Shown: positions 1 to 8,082 of the stretch, in pieces
Position numbering within the stretch: position 1 is the stretch's first letter
Layout of the letters: each line of letters begins with the position of its first letter
Source: Lysobacterales bacterium CG_4_10_14_3_um_filter_64_11
GTDB taxonomy: Bacteria; Pseudomonadota; Gammaproteobacteria; Xanthomonadales; Xanthomonadaceae
Reading direction: 5' to 3'
Length of the DNA: 22,656 bases
NCBI GenBank assembly: GCA_002782905.1
Contig: PFJA01000098.1
Location: 1 to 22,656 of the forward strand
Notes under the pieces: model-generated
What the model was told of the DNA's origin: nothing
Database searches by the model: none
The model's input: the letters and a program-made list of their open reading frames with translations, nothing else
Position numbers and translations under genes: made by a program

Positions 1-1
1 G

Positions 2-1654
2 CTGGCCACGGTAGTGTTCGAGCAAACGGTCGAGGCGATCATGGTCAGCGATCAACACGATCGCATCGTGATGGTCAACCCGGCATTTGAGAAATTGACC
101 GGTTATGCCGCCGCCGATGTGGTCGGCAAAAACCCGGCGTTGCTGGAATCTGGGCGCCACGACCCCAGCTTTTATCAGCGGATCGAAGAATCCGTTGCCC
201 GCGAGGATTGGTGGCAGGGTGAGTTCTGGTGCCGGCACCGGGCCGGTGAGAGCCGGCCGATGTTGTTGTCGGTGGTTGCCGTGCGCGACGCCACTGGCAC
301 GATCAGCCAGCGGATCCGGGTGATGGCCGACATCAGCGAGCAGAAGTTCCAGGCCGCGCGGATCGAGCAATTGGCGTTCTATGATTCGCTGACCGGCCTG
401 CCCAATCGGGCGCTGTTCCTCGATCGGCTCGATCACAGCCTGGATGCCGCGCGTCGCCACCACCTGAATGGCGCGCTGCTGTTTCTCGACCTGGATCGCT
501 TCAAGGAAATCAACGACAGCCAGGGTCATGCTGTGGGTGATCTGGCGCTGGTCGAGGTAGCGCGTCGATTGCAGCGACTGATGCGCAAAGAGGAGACGCT
601 GGCGCGCCTGGGCGGCGACGAGTTCGTGTTGATTGCCGAGGGCGCGAGCCAGGAAACGGCGGCGACGATTGCCGAACGGATACTGCGTGCGCTGCGCGAG
701 CCGATGCAGATATCCGATCAGGTGACCCATCTGTCGGGTAGCATCGGGATTGCCTTGTATCCGGACGATGGCGATAGCGTCGGTGATTTGATCAAGCACG
801 CCGATATCGCCATGTATCGTGCCAAAGCCACCGCCGGTGGTTACCGGTTTTATCAGGCCGCGATGGGTGCTGCCTTGCAGGAACGGCTGGGTTTGGCGCG
901 CCGGCTGGAGCTGGCGATTACGCAAGGCCAGTTGCAATTGCACTATCAGCCGAGGGTGGCGCTGGCATCGGAGGGTTTGCACGGTGCCGAAGCGCTGCTG
1001 CGTTGGCACGACGACGAGTTCGGCGACGTGGCACCGGCGCAGTTCATTCCGATTGCCGAAGAGCGCGGCTTGATTGGCCCGTTGGGCGATTGGGTAATGG
1101 CCGAGGCGTGCCGGCAGATGGCGCAATGGCAGGCGCAGGGGTTGTATTTGCCGGGGACGCTCGCGGTCAACCTGTCCACCCTGCAATTGCATCTACCCGA
1201 CATGGTCGACAAGCTGCTGGCATGCATTGATGCTGCGGGTTTGCGCACCAACAGTTTCGAATTGGAACTCACCGAAAGCAGCATGATGGCCGACCCGGCG
1301 GCCGCGATCACGATTCTGGATCAATTGCATGGCGCCGGATTCTCGTTGGCGATCGATGACTTCGGTACCGGCTATTCCTCGCTGGTATATCTCAAGCGCT
1401 TCGCGGTGGACAACATCAAGATCGACATGTCGTTTGTCAGCGACATGCTCACCGATCGCAACGATGCCGCCATCGTTGCCACCATCGTCGCGATGTCGCG
1501 CAGTCTGGGTTTGCGCACCACCGCCGAGGGCGTGGAAAACCCTGAGCAAGCCGAAGCGTTGTTGCAACTGGGTTGCGATTTTGCCCAGGGGTTTCATTTC
1601 GGCTGTCCCGAACCGGCGGATGTGTTTGCACGGCACTGGTTGCGGCGCGCGTAG
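2..1654 (+). CDS. PAS-GGDEF-EAL cyclic-di-GMP signalling protein (5' end cut by window)
   Basis: The reading frame is open to the left edge, so the protein is probably longer; the GTG at 14 lies inside a PAS domain and is unlikely to be the true start. Counting residues from that GTG, a PAS sensor domain spans about 1-115, a GGDEF diguanylate cyclase domain about 120-275 with intact GGDEF at 200-204, and an EAL phosphodiesterase domain about 290-540. The EAL domain keeps the EAL triad at 326-328, the ELTES motif, the DDFGTGYSS loop, the KID lysine and the TAEGVEN glutamate, so c-di-GMP hydrolysis looks possible. The cyclase inhibitory-site position reads RKEE instead of RxxD, so product inhibition may be weak. 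No membrane segment is visible in the part present. It likely tunes c-di-GMP in response to a signal sensed by PAS and any missing N-terminal domains. Domain calls are firm; the signal is unknown. Confidence 0.93.
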   Translation: MATVVFEQTVEAIMVSDQHDRIVMVNPAFEKLTGYAAADVVGKNPALLESGRHDPSFYQRIEESVAREDWWQGEFWCRHRAGESRPMLLSVVAVRDATGTISQRIRVMADISEQKFQAARIEQLAFYDSLTGLPNRALFLDRLDHSLDAARRHHLNGALLFLDLDRFKEINDSQGHAVGDLALVEVARRLQRLMRKEETLARLGGDEFVLIAEGASQETAATIAERILRALREPMQISDQVTHLSGSIGIALYPDDGDSVGDLIKHADIAMYRAKATAGGYRFYQAAMGAALQERLGLARRLELAITQGQLQLHYQPRVALASEGLHGAEALLRWHDDEFGDVAPAQFIPIAEERGLIGPLGDWVMAEACRQMAQWQAQGLYLPGTLAVNLSTLQLHLPDMVDKLLACIDAAGLRTNSFELELTESSMMADPAAAITILDQLHGAGFSLAIDDFGTGYSSLVYLKRFAVDNIKIDMSFVSDMLTDRNDAAIVATIVAMSRSLGLRTTAEGVENPEQAEALLQLGCDFAQGFHFGCPEPADVFARHWLRRA

Positions 1655-1699
1655 GCTGGCTGCGCTACGCTGGGGTCAACCCAGATCAAGGATATCGTG

Positions 1700-3373
1700 A
1701 TGAAGCTTGCCGTACTTGCCAGTCTTGTGCTCGCCTGCGCACCGATCGCACACGCCACCACGGTGCTGAGCAATGCGCAGATTCATACCCTCAACGCGCA
1801 GCAGCCGACCGCAGCGGCGATGGCGTGGGATGACGCGGGCCGGATACTGGCGCTGGGCGAGACGCAGGCGTTGCTGCTGCGCTATCCCGAAGCGCAGCGC
1901 ATCGACGCCGCTAACGCCGTCGTGGTGCCGGGCCTGATCGATGCGCACGCGCATTTGCTGGGGCTGGCGATGGCGCTGACCGGGGTCGATCTGGTCGGCG
2001 CCGACAGCAAGGATGACGTGCTGCGCCGAGCGCAACAATTCGCCGCCGATTTGCCGCCCGGCGACTGGCTGCGTGGCCGTGGCTGGGATCAGAACCGCTG
2101 GCCGGAACAGGCGTTTCCGAGCGCTGCCGATCTGGATGCGGCATTCCCGGATCGGCCGGTGTGGCTGGAGCGCGTTGATGGCCACGCCGGTTGGGCCAAC
2201 AGCGCCGCGCTGCGTGCGCTGGCCCAAAACCTCGATGGCGACTGGCAACCCGAAGGCGGCCGCATCGAGCGGATCGATGGCAAGGCCAGTGGCGTGTTCG
2301 TCGATGGCGCCATGGCGCTGATTGATGCGGTGGCGCCGCCGCCCAGCGATGCGTTGCGCACGCGTGCGCTGCAATCGGCGCTCGCCGTGGCCGCACGCAA
2401 CGGCCTCACCGGCGTGCACGACATGGGCGTGTCGCTTGCTGATCTGGCCCTGTACCGGCGCTTTGCCGATGCCGGCAAACTCACGTTGCGAGTAACCGCC
2501 TATGCCGATGGCGATAACGCCGCGCTGGCCGCATTATGCGCGATGGGCCGGTATCGCCATGCCTCCGGGCGGCTGGACATGGCCGGCGTCAAACTGTATG
2601 CAGACGGCGCACTGGGCAGCCGTGGCGCGGCGTTGCTGGCCGATTATGACGATCAGCCGCACAATCGCGGGCTGCTGCTGACCGCCCCAGCGGCGTTGCG
2701 GGCGGCGATGGTGAAAGCGCGCGACTGCGGGCTGCAGGTGGCCACCCACGCGATCGGCGATCGTGGCAACCGGATCGTGCTCGATGCCTATCAGGCGGTG
2801 CTTGCCGATGCGGCGGGCGGTGATCACCGCTGGCGTGTCGAGCATGCGCAAATCGTTGCGCCCGGCGATATCGCGCGGTTCAAGACGCTCAAGCTGATTG
2901 CCTCGATGCAACCGACCCACGCCACCTCCGACATGCCGTGGGCCGGGGCGCGCGTTGGCAAGGCACGGTTGTTCGGCGCCTATGCCTGGCGCCGCTTTCT
3001 CGATGCCGGCGTACCGCTGGCGCTGGGTTCGGATTTTCCGGTCGAACCGGTCGATCCGCGGCTTGGCCTGTATGCTGCGGTCAGCCGACAGGATATCGAC
3101 GGCCAGCCAGCGGGCGGTTGGTTGCCCGAGCAGCGATTGAGGGCCGATGAAGCGTTGCGTGGTTTCACCCGTGATGCCGCCTGGGCCGGTTTCGCCGAGA
3201 ACAGCGTTGGCACCCTGAAGCCCGGTTATCGCGCCGATTTCGTGGTGCTCGATGGTGACCCGTTGCGCGTTGCCGCGCGCGCCTTGCTCGACCTGACGGT
3301 GCTCTCGACCTGGGTTGATGGCGAGCCGGTGTACCAGATGCCGAGTCACTTCGTTCGTCCGGCCGCCAAGTAG
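1700..3373 (+). CDS. Exported metal-dependent amidohydrolase (YtcJ/NfdA-like)
   Basis: A 557-residue protein of the amidohydrolase superfamily, closest in style to YtcJ and N-substituted formamide deformylase, which hydrolyse amide or related C-N bonds. The sequence shows an N-terminal hydrophobic signal segment (1-19) with an AHA signal-peptidase site, the DAHAH metal motif (H83, H85), a GVKLYADGALGS segment carrying the candidate bridging lysine, ATHAIGD and RVEHAQ histidines, and a C-terminal GSDFPVEP aspartate. All expected metal ligands are present. A LAC tripeptide in the signal region could alternatively be a lipobox, but AHA is the better site. AAGGA at 1688-1692 stands 7 bases before ATG 1700; a GTG three bases upstream is also possible. 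It follows the c-di-GMP gene by 45 bases on the same strand, with no obvious functional link. The substrate cannot be told from sequence. Confidence 0.88.
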   Translation: MKLAVLASLVLACAPIAHATTVLSNAQIHTLNAQQPTAAAMAWDDAGRILALGETQALLLRYPEAQRIDAANAVVVPGLIDAHAHLLGLAMALTGVDLVGADSKDDVLRRAQQFAADLPPGDWLRGRGWDQNRWPEQAFPSAADLDAAFPDRPVWLERVDGHAGWANSAALRALAQNLDGDWQPEGGRIERIDGKASGVFVDGAMALIDAVAPPPSDALRTRALQSALAVAARNGLTGVHDMGVSLADLALYRRFADAGKLTLRVTAYADGDNAALAALCAMGRYRHASGRLDMAGVKLYADGALGSRGAALLADYDDQPHNRGLLLTAPAALRAAMVKARDCGLQVATHAIGDRGNRIVLDAYQAVLADAAGGDHRWRVEHAQIVAPGDIARFKTLKLIASMQPTHATSDMPWAGARVGKARLFGAYAWRRFLDAGVPLALGSDFPVEPVDPRLGLYAAVSRQDIDGQPAGGWLPEQRLRADEALRGFTRDAAWAGFAENSVGTLKPGYRADFVVLDGDPLRVAARALLDLTVLSTWVDGEPVYQMPSHFVRPAAK

Positions 3374-3391
3374 GCGGTAGCCGGTAGGATG

Positions 3392-3696
3392 GCAGGATGA
3401 GTAGAGCGTAGCGAAACCCATCGAAAGCGGCCCGCAGGGTGGCCCCCAGAAAAGCGATTCGGTTGGATGGGTTTCGGTCGCTTCGCGACAGCGCTCGCTG
3501 CGCGAGCTGCGACGCACAGGGATGTGCGAGTGCCGCGCGCGGGCGCTTCCGGCTTCCTGTCTCACGCACCACTAGTGCATCCATGCACGTCGCAGGACGC
3601 GCAAGAGCAGCCGCCTTCGCTACGCGCGGACGCCGCGCTCCATCGATTCGACGGAATCCAGCATTGATGGGTTTCGCTGCGCTCTACCCCTCCTGC
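3392..3696. repeat. Inverted-repeat-bounded intergenic element (REP/MITE-like)
   Basis: The left arm at 3392-3422 and the right arm at 3666-3696 are inverted copies matching at 28 of 31 positions by eye. The motif GATGGGTTTCGCTGCGCTC resembles an intergenic repeat family common in high-GC gammaproteobacteria. A third partial copy (GATGGGTTTCG) lies at 3466-3476. No transposase is encoded inside and no clear target-site duplication is visible. It could be a non-autonomous mobile element or simply two oppositely oriented REP-type repeats. Confidence 0.6.
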
Positions 3697-3751
3697 AAAA
3701 ACGCCAGGCGACGGTGCGTGGATGCCAATCAATGCGGAATGCCCGCAACAA

Positions 3752-3773
3752 CAAGGGGCCCGAAGGCCCCTTG
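3752..3773 (-). terminator. Terminator hairpin for the S8 protease gene
   Basis: A perfect 9-bp GC-rich stem (3752-3760 with 3765-3773) closes a 4-base CGAA/TTCG tetraloop. It lies 26 bases past the protease stop codon. On the minus strand it is followed by TTGTTG rather than a solid T run, so it is a fair but not textbook intrinsic terminator. It could also stop plus-strand read-through. Confidence 0.65.
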
Positions 3774-3798
3774 CAGTACAACCATGATGCGATGAGCC

Positions 3799-5079
3799 TT
3801 ACAACGTGCCGGCGTCGAGGAAATCCTCGTCATGCGGGTGGCCGCTGGTGTTGCTGAAGGTCGCGGTGCTCTCCGACGCGCCGAGCAGTCCGCTCAGGGT
3901 ATTGCCGAAGGCGCTGCCGTTGGCCGCCTGCGGGTGGCTCTTGAGGTACAGCGCCGCTGCGCCGGCCACATGCGGGCTGGCCATCGAGGTGCCGCTGATG
4001 GTGTTGGTGCCGCCGTTGTTCCAGGTCGAGAGGATGCTGACGCCCGGCGCGGCGAGCACTACCGGCAAGCTCACGCCGCCGGGATTGCCATCACCCCAGT
4101 TCGACCAAGTCGGCCAGTTGTCGCCCTGCTGGGTGGCGCTGACCGTGATTACCGCATCGTCGTAAGCTGCCGGTGTGCTGGCCTCGGCATCGGCACCATC
4201 GTTGCCGGCCGCTACCGCGAACACCACACCGGCATTCTTGGCGTTGCAGATCGCTTGGTGGAAGGTGTCGGTGCCGCTGAAGCCGCTGCTGGTGCAGGTA
4301 CCGGTCTTGGAACCGCCACCGCCGAGGCTCATGTTGGCGACCGCGGCCTGGCCACGGGCGCTGACTTCGGCGGTCATCCAGTCGATACCGGTGATGATGC
4401 CGGAGATCGACCCCGAGCCCTGGCTACTGAGTACCTTCACCGCATGCAGGGTGGCGCCCGGCGCGACGCCGACCACGCCGATGCTGTTGTTGATGGCGGC
4501 GGCACTGCCCGACACGTGGGTGCCGTGGCCATTGTCGTCGTCCCAATTCTGGGTGCAGGTGCGGCCCTTGCAGTTGACCGCGGCAAAGCCGTTGCCGATG
4601 TGCGCAGCCAGATCCGGATGGTCGGAGTCGATACCGGTGTCGATGATATAGACGTGGATGCCCGCGCCATCGTTGGCGTTGGCGCTGGCACCGATGCGGG
4701 AAACGCCCCACGGCACCACTTGCGCGGTGCTGCCACCGCCGCCACCGGGCTTGCCCATGACCGCATGCATCTCGCGGTCGAATTCGATGTTGGCGACCAT
4801 CGGGTCGGCACGCAGCCGATCCAATGTGGCTTCGGGCACACGCGCCGCGAAACCGGTCAACACCTTGCCGTAGGTGTGGGTCGCGCTGACGCCATGCTGG
4901 CGCGCCACTTCGGCGGCCAGGGCACGGTTGTCGGCACGGCTGTGGTTCTGGGCATCATTGTGCAGGGTGACGATGACATCGAGAAAACGATCGGTGGCCG
5001 GTGCCGCGACGCTGCTGCCAGCGGCGGTCAATGCGGCGATCCCCAGTGCAACGCCGGCCGCGAGTACATGAACTTTCAT
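3799..5079 (-). CDS. Secreted subtilisin-like serine protease (S8 family) with I9 propeptide
   Basis: A 426-residue extracellular protease precursor. Residues 1-26 form a signal peptide ending in a VAAPA-type site. About 30-108 is an inhibitor-I9 propeptide that normally assists folding and is then removed. A glycine run (112-116) links it to the peptidase domain. The catalytic triad is intact: D147 in IIDTGID, H185 in NGHGTHVSG and S365 in SGTSMASPHVAG, with oxyanion asparagine N293 in AAGNDG. Four cysteines (170, 175, 262, 278) could form two disulfides. Length and motifs fit the proteinase K-like branch. There is no C-terminal P or autotransporter domain, so type II secretion is the likely export route (inference). 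GGGGGA stands about 8 bases before the ATG. The gene is divergent from lysA and monocistronic, with a hairpin terminator behind it. Confidence 0.95.
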   Translation of the reverse strand: MKVHVLAAGVALGIAALTAAGSSVAAPATDRFLDVIVTLHNDAQNHSRADNRALAAEVARQHGVSATHTYGKVLTGFAARVPEATLDRLRADPMVANIEFDREMHAVMGKPGGGGGSTAQVVPWGVSRIGASANANDGAGIHVYIIDTGIDSDHPDLAAHIGNGFAAVNCKGRTCTQNWDDDNGHGTHVSGSAAAINNSIGVVGVAPGATLHAVKVLSSQGSGSISGIITGIDWMTAEVSARGQAAVANMSLGGGGSKTGTCTSSGFSGTDTFHQAICNAKNAGVVFAVAAGNDGADAEASTPAAYDDAVITVSATQQGDNWPTWSNWGDGNPGGVSLPVVLAAPGVSILSTWNNGGTNTISGTSMASPHVAGAAALYLKSHPQAANGSAFGNTLSGLLGASESTATFSNTSGHPHDEDFLDAGTL

Positions 5080-5162
5080 TGGTGTTATCCCCCAAAAACG
5101 AGTGCGATGTGGTGATGCACGCCGGCAACAGCCCTCGCCAGTGCATCGGTCGTGGATTCAAT

Positions 5163-5191
5163 CCGGCACCAACCTCTCCCGTTGGTGCCGG
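5163..5191. promoter_or_regulatory. Perfect 11-bp inverted repeat upstream of the protease
   Basis: CCGGCACCAAC at 5163-5173 pairs exactly with GTTGGTGCCGG at 5181-5191 across a 7-base spacer. It lies about 84 bases upstream of the protease start. No T run follows on either strand, so a plain terminator is unlikely. It could be an operator for a dimeric regulator or a stem in the protease 5' leader. Function is inferred only from symmetry and position. Confidence 0.45.
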
Positions 5192-5282
5192 CTGAGCGTA
5201 TGGAATAAAGCGATTCGATGCAAGCGAACGTTCATGGCGAATCACCACTCCGGATGATGAAACCGCCATTCGCCATGGCCGC

Positions 5283-5320
5283 TCCCCACCCCGGCATCCC
5301 CCGCAAGCGGGGCAGGGGGA
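5283..5320. repeat. REP-like GC-rich hairpin
   Basis: CCCCGC at 5299-5304 pairs with GCGGGG at 5307-5312 inside a longer C-rich then G-rich stretch. The pattern resembles dispersed intergenic repeats of Xanthomonadales genomes. Copy number cannot be judged from one window. Confidence 0.35.
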
Positions 5321-5431
5321 CAATGAAACGCTGCGCGTTGTTTCGCGTCAAAGAGCGCGCGGTGGTGGCGTTTGGCTGTTGCACGAGCGTGCTGGTGGTT
5401 GTATCGCACGCGCAGGCGGTTCGATTTGGTC

Positions 5432-5437
5432 GATAAT
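5432..5437 (+). promoter_or_regulatory. Possible -10 box for the lysA-murL-murD2 operon
   Basis: GATAAT lies 26 bases before the ATG at 5464. No good -35 box is seen at 16-18 bases upstream, so this is a weak call. If used, the leader would be about 20 bases and has no Shine-Dalgarno sequence. Confidence 0.28.
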
Positions 5438-5463
5438 CGACCTCTTTGTGCTGCGCTTTGACC

Positions 5464-8082
5464 ATGAACCCCAACCCTGTTTCCACAGCCGCACAACCCG
5501 GCGGCTGGATCGTCCTCAAGTTTGGTGGCACCAGTGTGTCGCGGCGCAGCCGTTGGGACACCATCGCGGCGCTGATGCAACAACGCGCGGCTGAAAACGA
5601 CGCGCGGGTGCTGGTGGTGGTATCGGCGCTGTCGGGCACCACCAACGCCTTGCAGAGCGTGATCGAGCAGCACGCCGATGTGGCGGCGGTGCGTGCGACG
5701 ATCGCGCAGATCATCGCGCGGCACGTGGCGATGCTCGCCGAGCTGGGGCTGGATGCGGATACCGTACTGGCTGCGCGTTTTGCTGAACTCACGGCGCTGG
5801 CCGATGATCCCGGCCGGCTCAGCGCCGAGCTGCCGTGGCAGACGCGCGTGCTGGCGCAGGGCGAGTTGTTGTCCTCGACGCTGGGCGTGGCTTACTTGCG
5901 CGCGCGCGGCATCGACGTGCATTGGCTTGATGCCCGCGACTGGCTGCGCGCGCGTGCCGAGCCCAATCAGAACGCCGCCAGCCGTTGGCTGCTGGCAAAT
6001 TGCGACGGCCACGCCGATGCCGATGCGGCGGCCAAGCTGGCGGGTATCGGCCGGTTGCTGTTGACCCAGGGTTTTATCGTGCGAGCGCACGATGGCGGCA
6101 CTGCCATTCTCGGGCGCGGCGGTTCCGATACGTCGGCGGCGTATTTCGGCGCCCTGCTGCGCGCGCGGCGGGTGGAAATATGGACCGACGTGCCGGGCAT
6201 GTTCAGCGCCAATCCGCGCCAGGTGCCCGATGCCCGGCTGCTGGCGCGGCTGGATTTCGAGGAAGGCCAGGAAATCGCCAGTACCGGCGCCAAGGTGCTG
6301 CATCCGCGCTGCATACCGCCGTGCCGCGAAGCCGCTGTGCCGGTGTGGATCCGCGATACCGAAAACCCGGATCTGCTTGGTACCGTGATCGGTGCCAGTG
6401 CCGACGCCCGGCCCGGGGTAAAAGCGATCAGTTCGCGCCGTGGCATCGTGCTGGTGTCGATGGAGTCGATCGGCATGTGGCAGCAGGTTGGATTTCTGGC
6501 CGACATTTTCGAGCGCTTCAAGCGCCATGGCTTGTCGGTGGATCTGATCGGCTCGTCGGAGTCCAACGTCACGGTATCACTCGATCCGAGCGAGAATCTG
6601 GTCAGCTCCAACGTGCTCGATGCGCTGTGTGCCGACCTGGCGCTGGTGTGCCGGGTCAAGGTGATTGCGCCGTGCGCGGCGGTCACCCTGGTTGGCCGCG
6701 GCATGCGCTCGTTGTTGCATCGGCTGTCGGATGTGCTGGCCGAGTTCGGGCGCGAGCGTGTGCACCTGATCTCGCAATCCTCGAACGATCTCAACCTTAC
6801 CTTCGTGGTCGATGAAGCGCTGGCCGATGGCCTGCTGCCGCACCTGCACGGGTTGCTGATCCAGTCCGGGGCGATGCCGGTCGATGATGCCGTGGTGTTC
6901 GGCCCAAGCTGGCGGCAGTTGTCGCGGCCCGAAGTGGTGCGCGATCCGCCATGGTGGCAAGCGCAGCGCGAGCGCCTGTTGCAGGTTGCCGCACAGGGCA
7001 CGCCGCGCTATGTGTATCACTTGCCGACGCTGCGCCAGCGCGCCGCCGCGTTGCTGGCGATCGACGCGGTGGATCGCTGCCTGTATGCGATCAAGGCCAA
7101 TGCCCACCCGGCACTGTTGCGTGCGCTCGATCAACTGGGCATCGGTTTTGAGTGTGTCTCGGCGGGTGAGCTGGGGCACCTGTTCTCGGTGTTGCCGCAA
7201 CTGGCACCGCAGCGGGTGTTGTTCACGCCCAGCTTCGCGCCGCGCCAGGAATACGAGCAGGCGTTGGCGCGCGGGGTTTTTGTTACCGTCGATAGCGTGG
7301 AAATCCTGCAACGCTGGCCGCAGATTTTCACGGATCGTGCGATCGTGCTGCGCATCGACCCGGGCTTTGGTCACGGCCATCACGAAAAGGTGCGCACCGG
7401 CGGCAAGGGCGCCAAGTTCGGGCTGGCGCCGGATCGCCTGAGCGCGTTCGTTGCCGCCGCCAACGCGATTTCGGCGCGGATCGTCGGCCTGCACGCGCAC
7501 ATCGGCAGCGGTATTCTCGATGCCGGGCATTGGCGCGAAGTCTACGCGCAACTGGCGGCGGTGGCCGAGTCGATCGGCAGCGTTTCGTTCATCGATGTCG
7601 GCGGTGGCCTTGGCGTGCCGTATGAGCCACAGGCCGAGCCGTTCGACATCGCCGCGTATGCGCGGGTGCTGGCCGAGGTCAAGGCCGCGTATCCGCAGTA
7701 TGCGTTGTGGATTGAGCCGGGCCGTTACCAGGTGGCCGAAGCCGGCGTGCTGCTGACGCGGGTGACCCAGGTGATCGTCAAGAGTGGTGTACGCCGGGTC
7801 GGCCTGGATGCCGGCATGAATGCCTTGATGCGGCCAACGCTGTACAACGCCTGGCACGAGATCGTGAACCTGTCGCGGCTCGCCGAGCCGCCCGGGCCGC
7901 CCGCCGATGTGGTCGGGCCGGTGTGCGAAAGTGGCGACGTGCTCGGTCGCCGGCGCCGGCTGCCGGCGAGCAGTGGCGAGGGCGATGTGGTGTTGATTGC
8001 CACCGCCGGTGCCTACGGCGCGGTAATGGCGAACACGTACAATCGGCGCGAACTGCCGGCCGAGGATGCCATCGATGACTGA
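5464..8082 (+). CDS. lysA: Bifunctional aspartate kinase / diaminopimelate decarboxylase
   Basis: A fused 872-residue enzyme carrying out the first step of the aspartate pathway (Asp to aspartyl phosphate) and the last step of lysine synthesis (meso-DAP to lysine). Residues about 16-300 are the aspartokinase with KFGGTSVS at 19-26 and the GRGGSDTSA loop; about 320-480 hold two ACT-type regulatory domains (IGMWQQVGFLADIF and GRGMRSLLHRLSDVL); about 490-872 are a fold-III PLP decarboxylase. PLP lysine is K544 in YAIKAN, followed by HIGSGI (H679), EPGRY and the active-site C821 in CESGD. This fusion is typical of Xanthomonadales. ATG 5464 gives a normal start; a TTG 18 bases upstream is less likely. 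The stop overlaps the murL start by 8 bases, so the genes are translationally coupled. The ACT domains suggest feedback control by lysine, which is family knowledge. Confidence 0.95.
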   Translation: MNPNPVSTAAQPGGWIVLKFGGTSVSRRSRWDTIAALMQQRAAENDARVLVVVSALSGTTNALQSVIEQHADVAAVRATIAQIIARHVAMLAELGLDADTVLAARFAELTALADDPGRLSAELPWQTRVLAQGELLSSTLGVAYLRARGIDVHWLDARDWLRARAEPNQNAASRWLLANCDGHADADAAAKLAGIGRLLLTQGFIVRAHDGGTAILGRGGSDTSAAYFGALLRARRVEIWTDVPGMFSANPRQVPDARLLARLDFEEGQEIASTGAKVLHPRCIPPCREAAVPVWIRDTENPDLLGTVIGASADARPGVKAISSRRGIVLVSMESIGMWQQVGFLADIFERFKRHGLSVDLIGSSESNVTVSLDPSENLVSSNVLDALCADLALVCRVKVIAPCAAVTLVGRGMRSLLHRLSDVLAEFGRERVHLISQSSNDLNLTFVVDEALADGLLPHLHGLLIQSGAMPVDDAVVFGPSWRQLSRPEVVRDPPWWQAQRERLLQVAAQGTPRYVYHLPTLRQRAAALLAIDAVDRCLYAIKANAHPALLRALDQLGIGFECVSAGELGHLFSVLPQLAPQRVLFTPSFAPRQEYEQALARGVFVTVDSVEILQRWPQIFTDRAIVLRIDPGFGHGHHEKVRTGGKGAKFGLAPDRLSAFVAAANAISARIVGLHAHIGSGILDAGHWREVYAQLAAVAESIGSVSFIDVGGGLGVPYEPQAEPFDIAAYARVLAEVKAAYPQYALWIEPGRYQVAEAGVLLTRVTQVIVKSGVRRVGLDAGMNALMRPTLYNAWHEIVNLSRLAEPPGPPADVVGPVCESGDVLGRRRRLPASSGEGDVVLIATAGAYGAVMANTYNRRELPAEDAIDD

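Larger units (their letters stand above)
3374..3798. other. Non-coding intergenic region between convergent genes
   Basis: These 425 bases separate the amidohydrolase from the protease on the other strand. They hold a 31-bp inverted repeat pair bounding about 305 bp, further partial copies of the same GATGGGTTTCG motif, and a terminator hairpin near the protease end. A plus-strand open frame crosses the region, but it merely translates the repeat and shows no protein-like features. Confidence 0.7.
5080..5463. other. Divergent promoter region between protease and lysA fusion gene
   Basis: These 384 bases must carry the promoters of the minus-strand protease and the plus-strand lysA operon. 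Visible items are a perfect 11-bp palindrome at 5163-5191, a REP-like GC-rich hairpin near 5299-5312 within a C-rich/G-rich stretch, and a GATAAT box at 5432-5437. No convincing gene is present. Confidence 0.6.

Noticed and set aside
3439..3795. A plus-strand open frame in the amidohydrolase-protease gap
   Set aside because: It translates the dispersed intergenic repeat and ends in the terminator hairpin; no ribosome site or domain.
3832..5115. A 427-codon plus-strand open frame over the protease
   Set aside because: The minus strand encodes a complete subtilisin triad; the plus frame is low-complexity Gly/Ala/Val/Asp.
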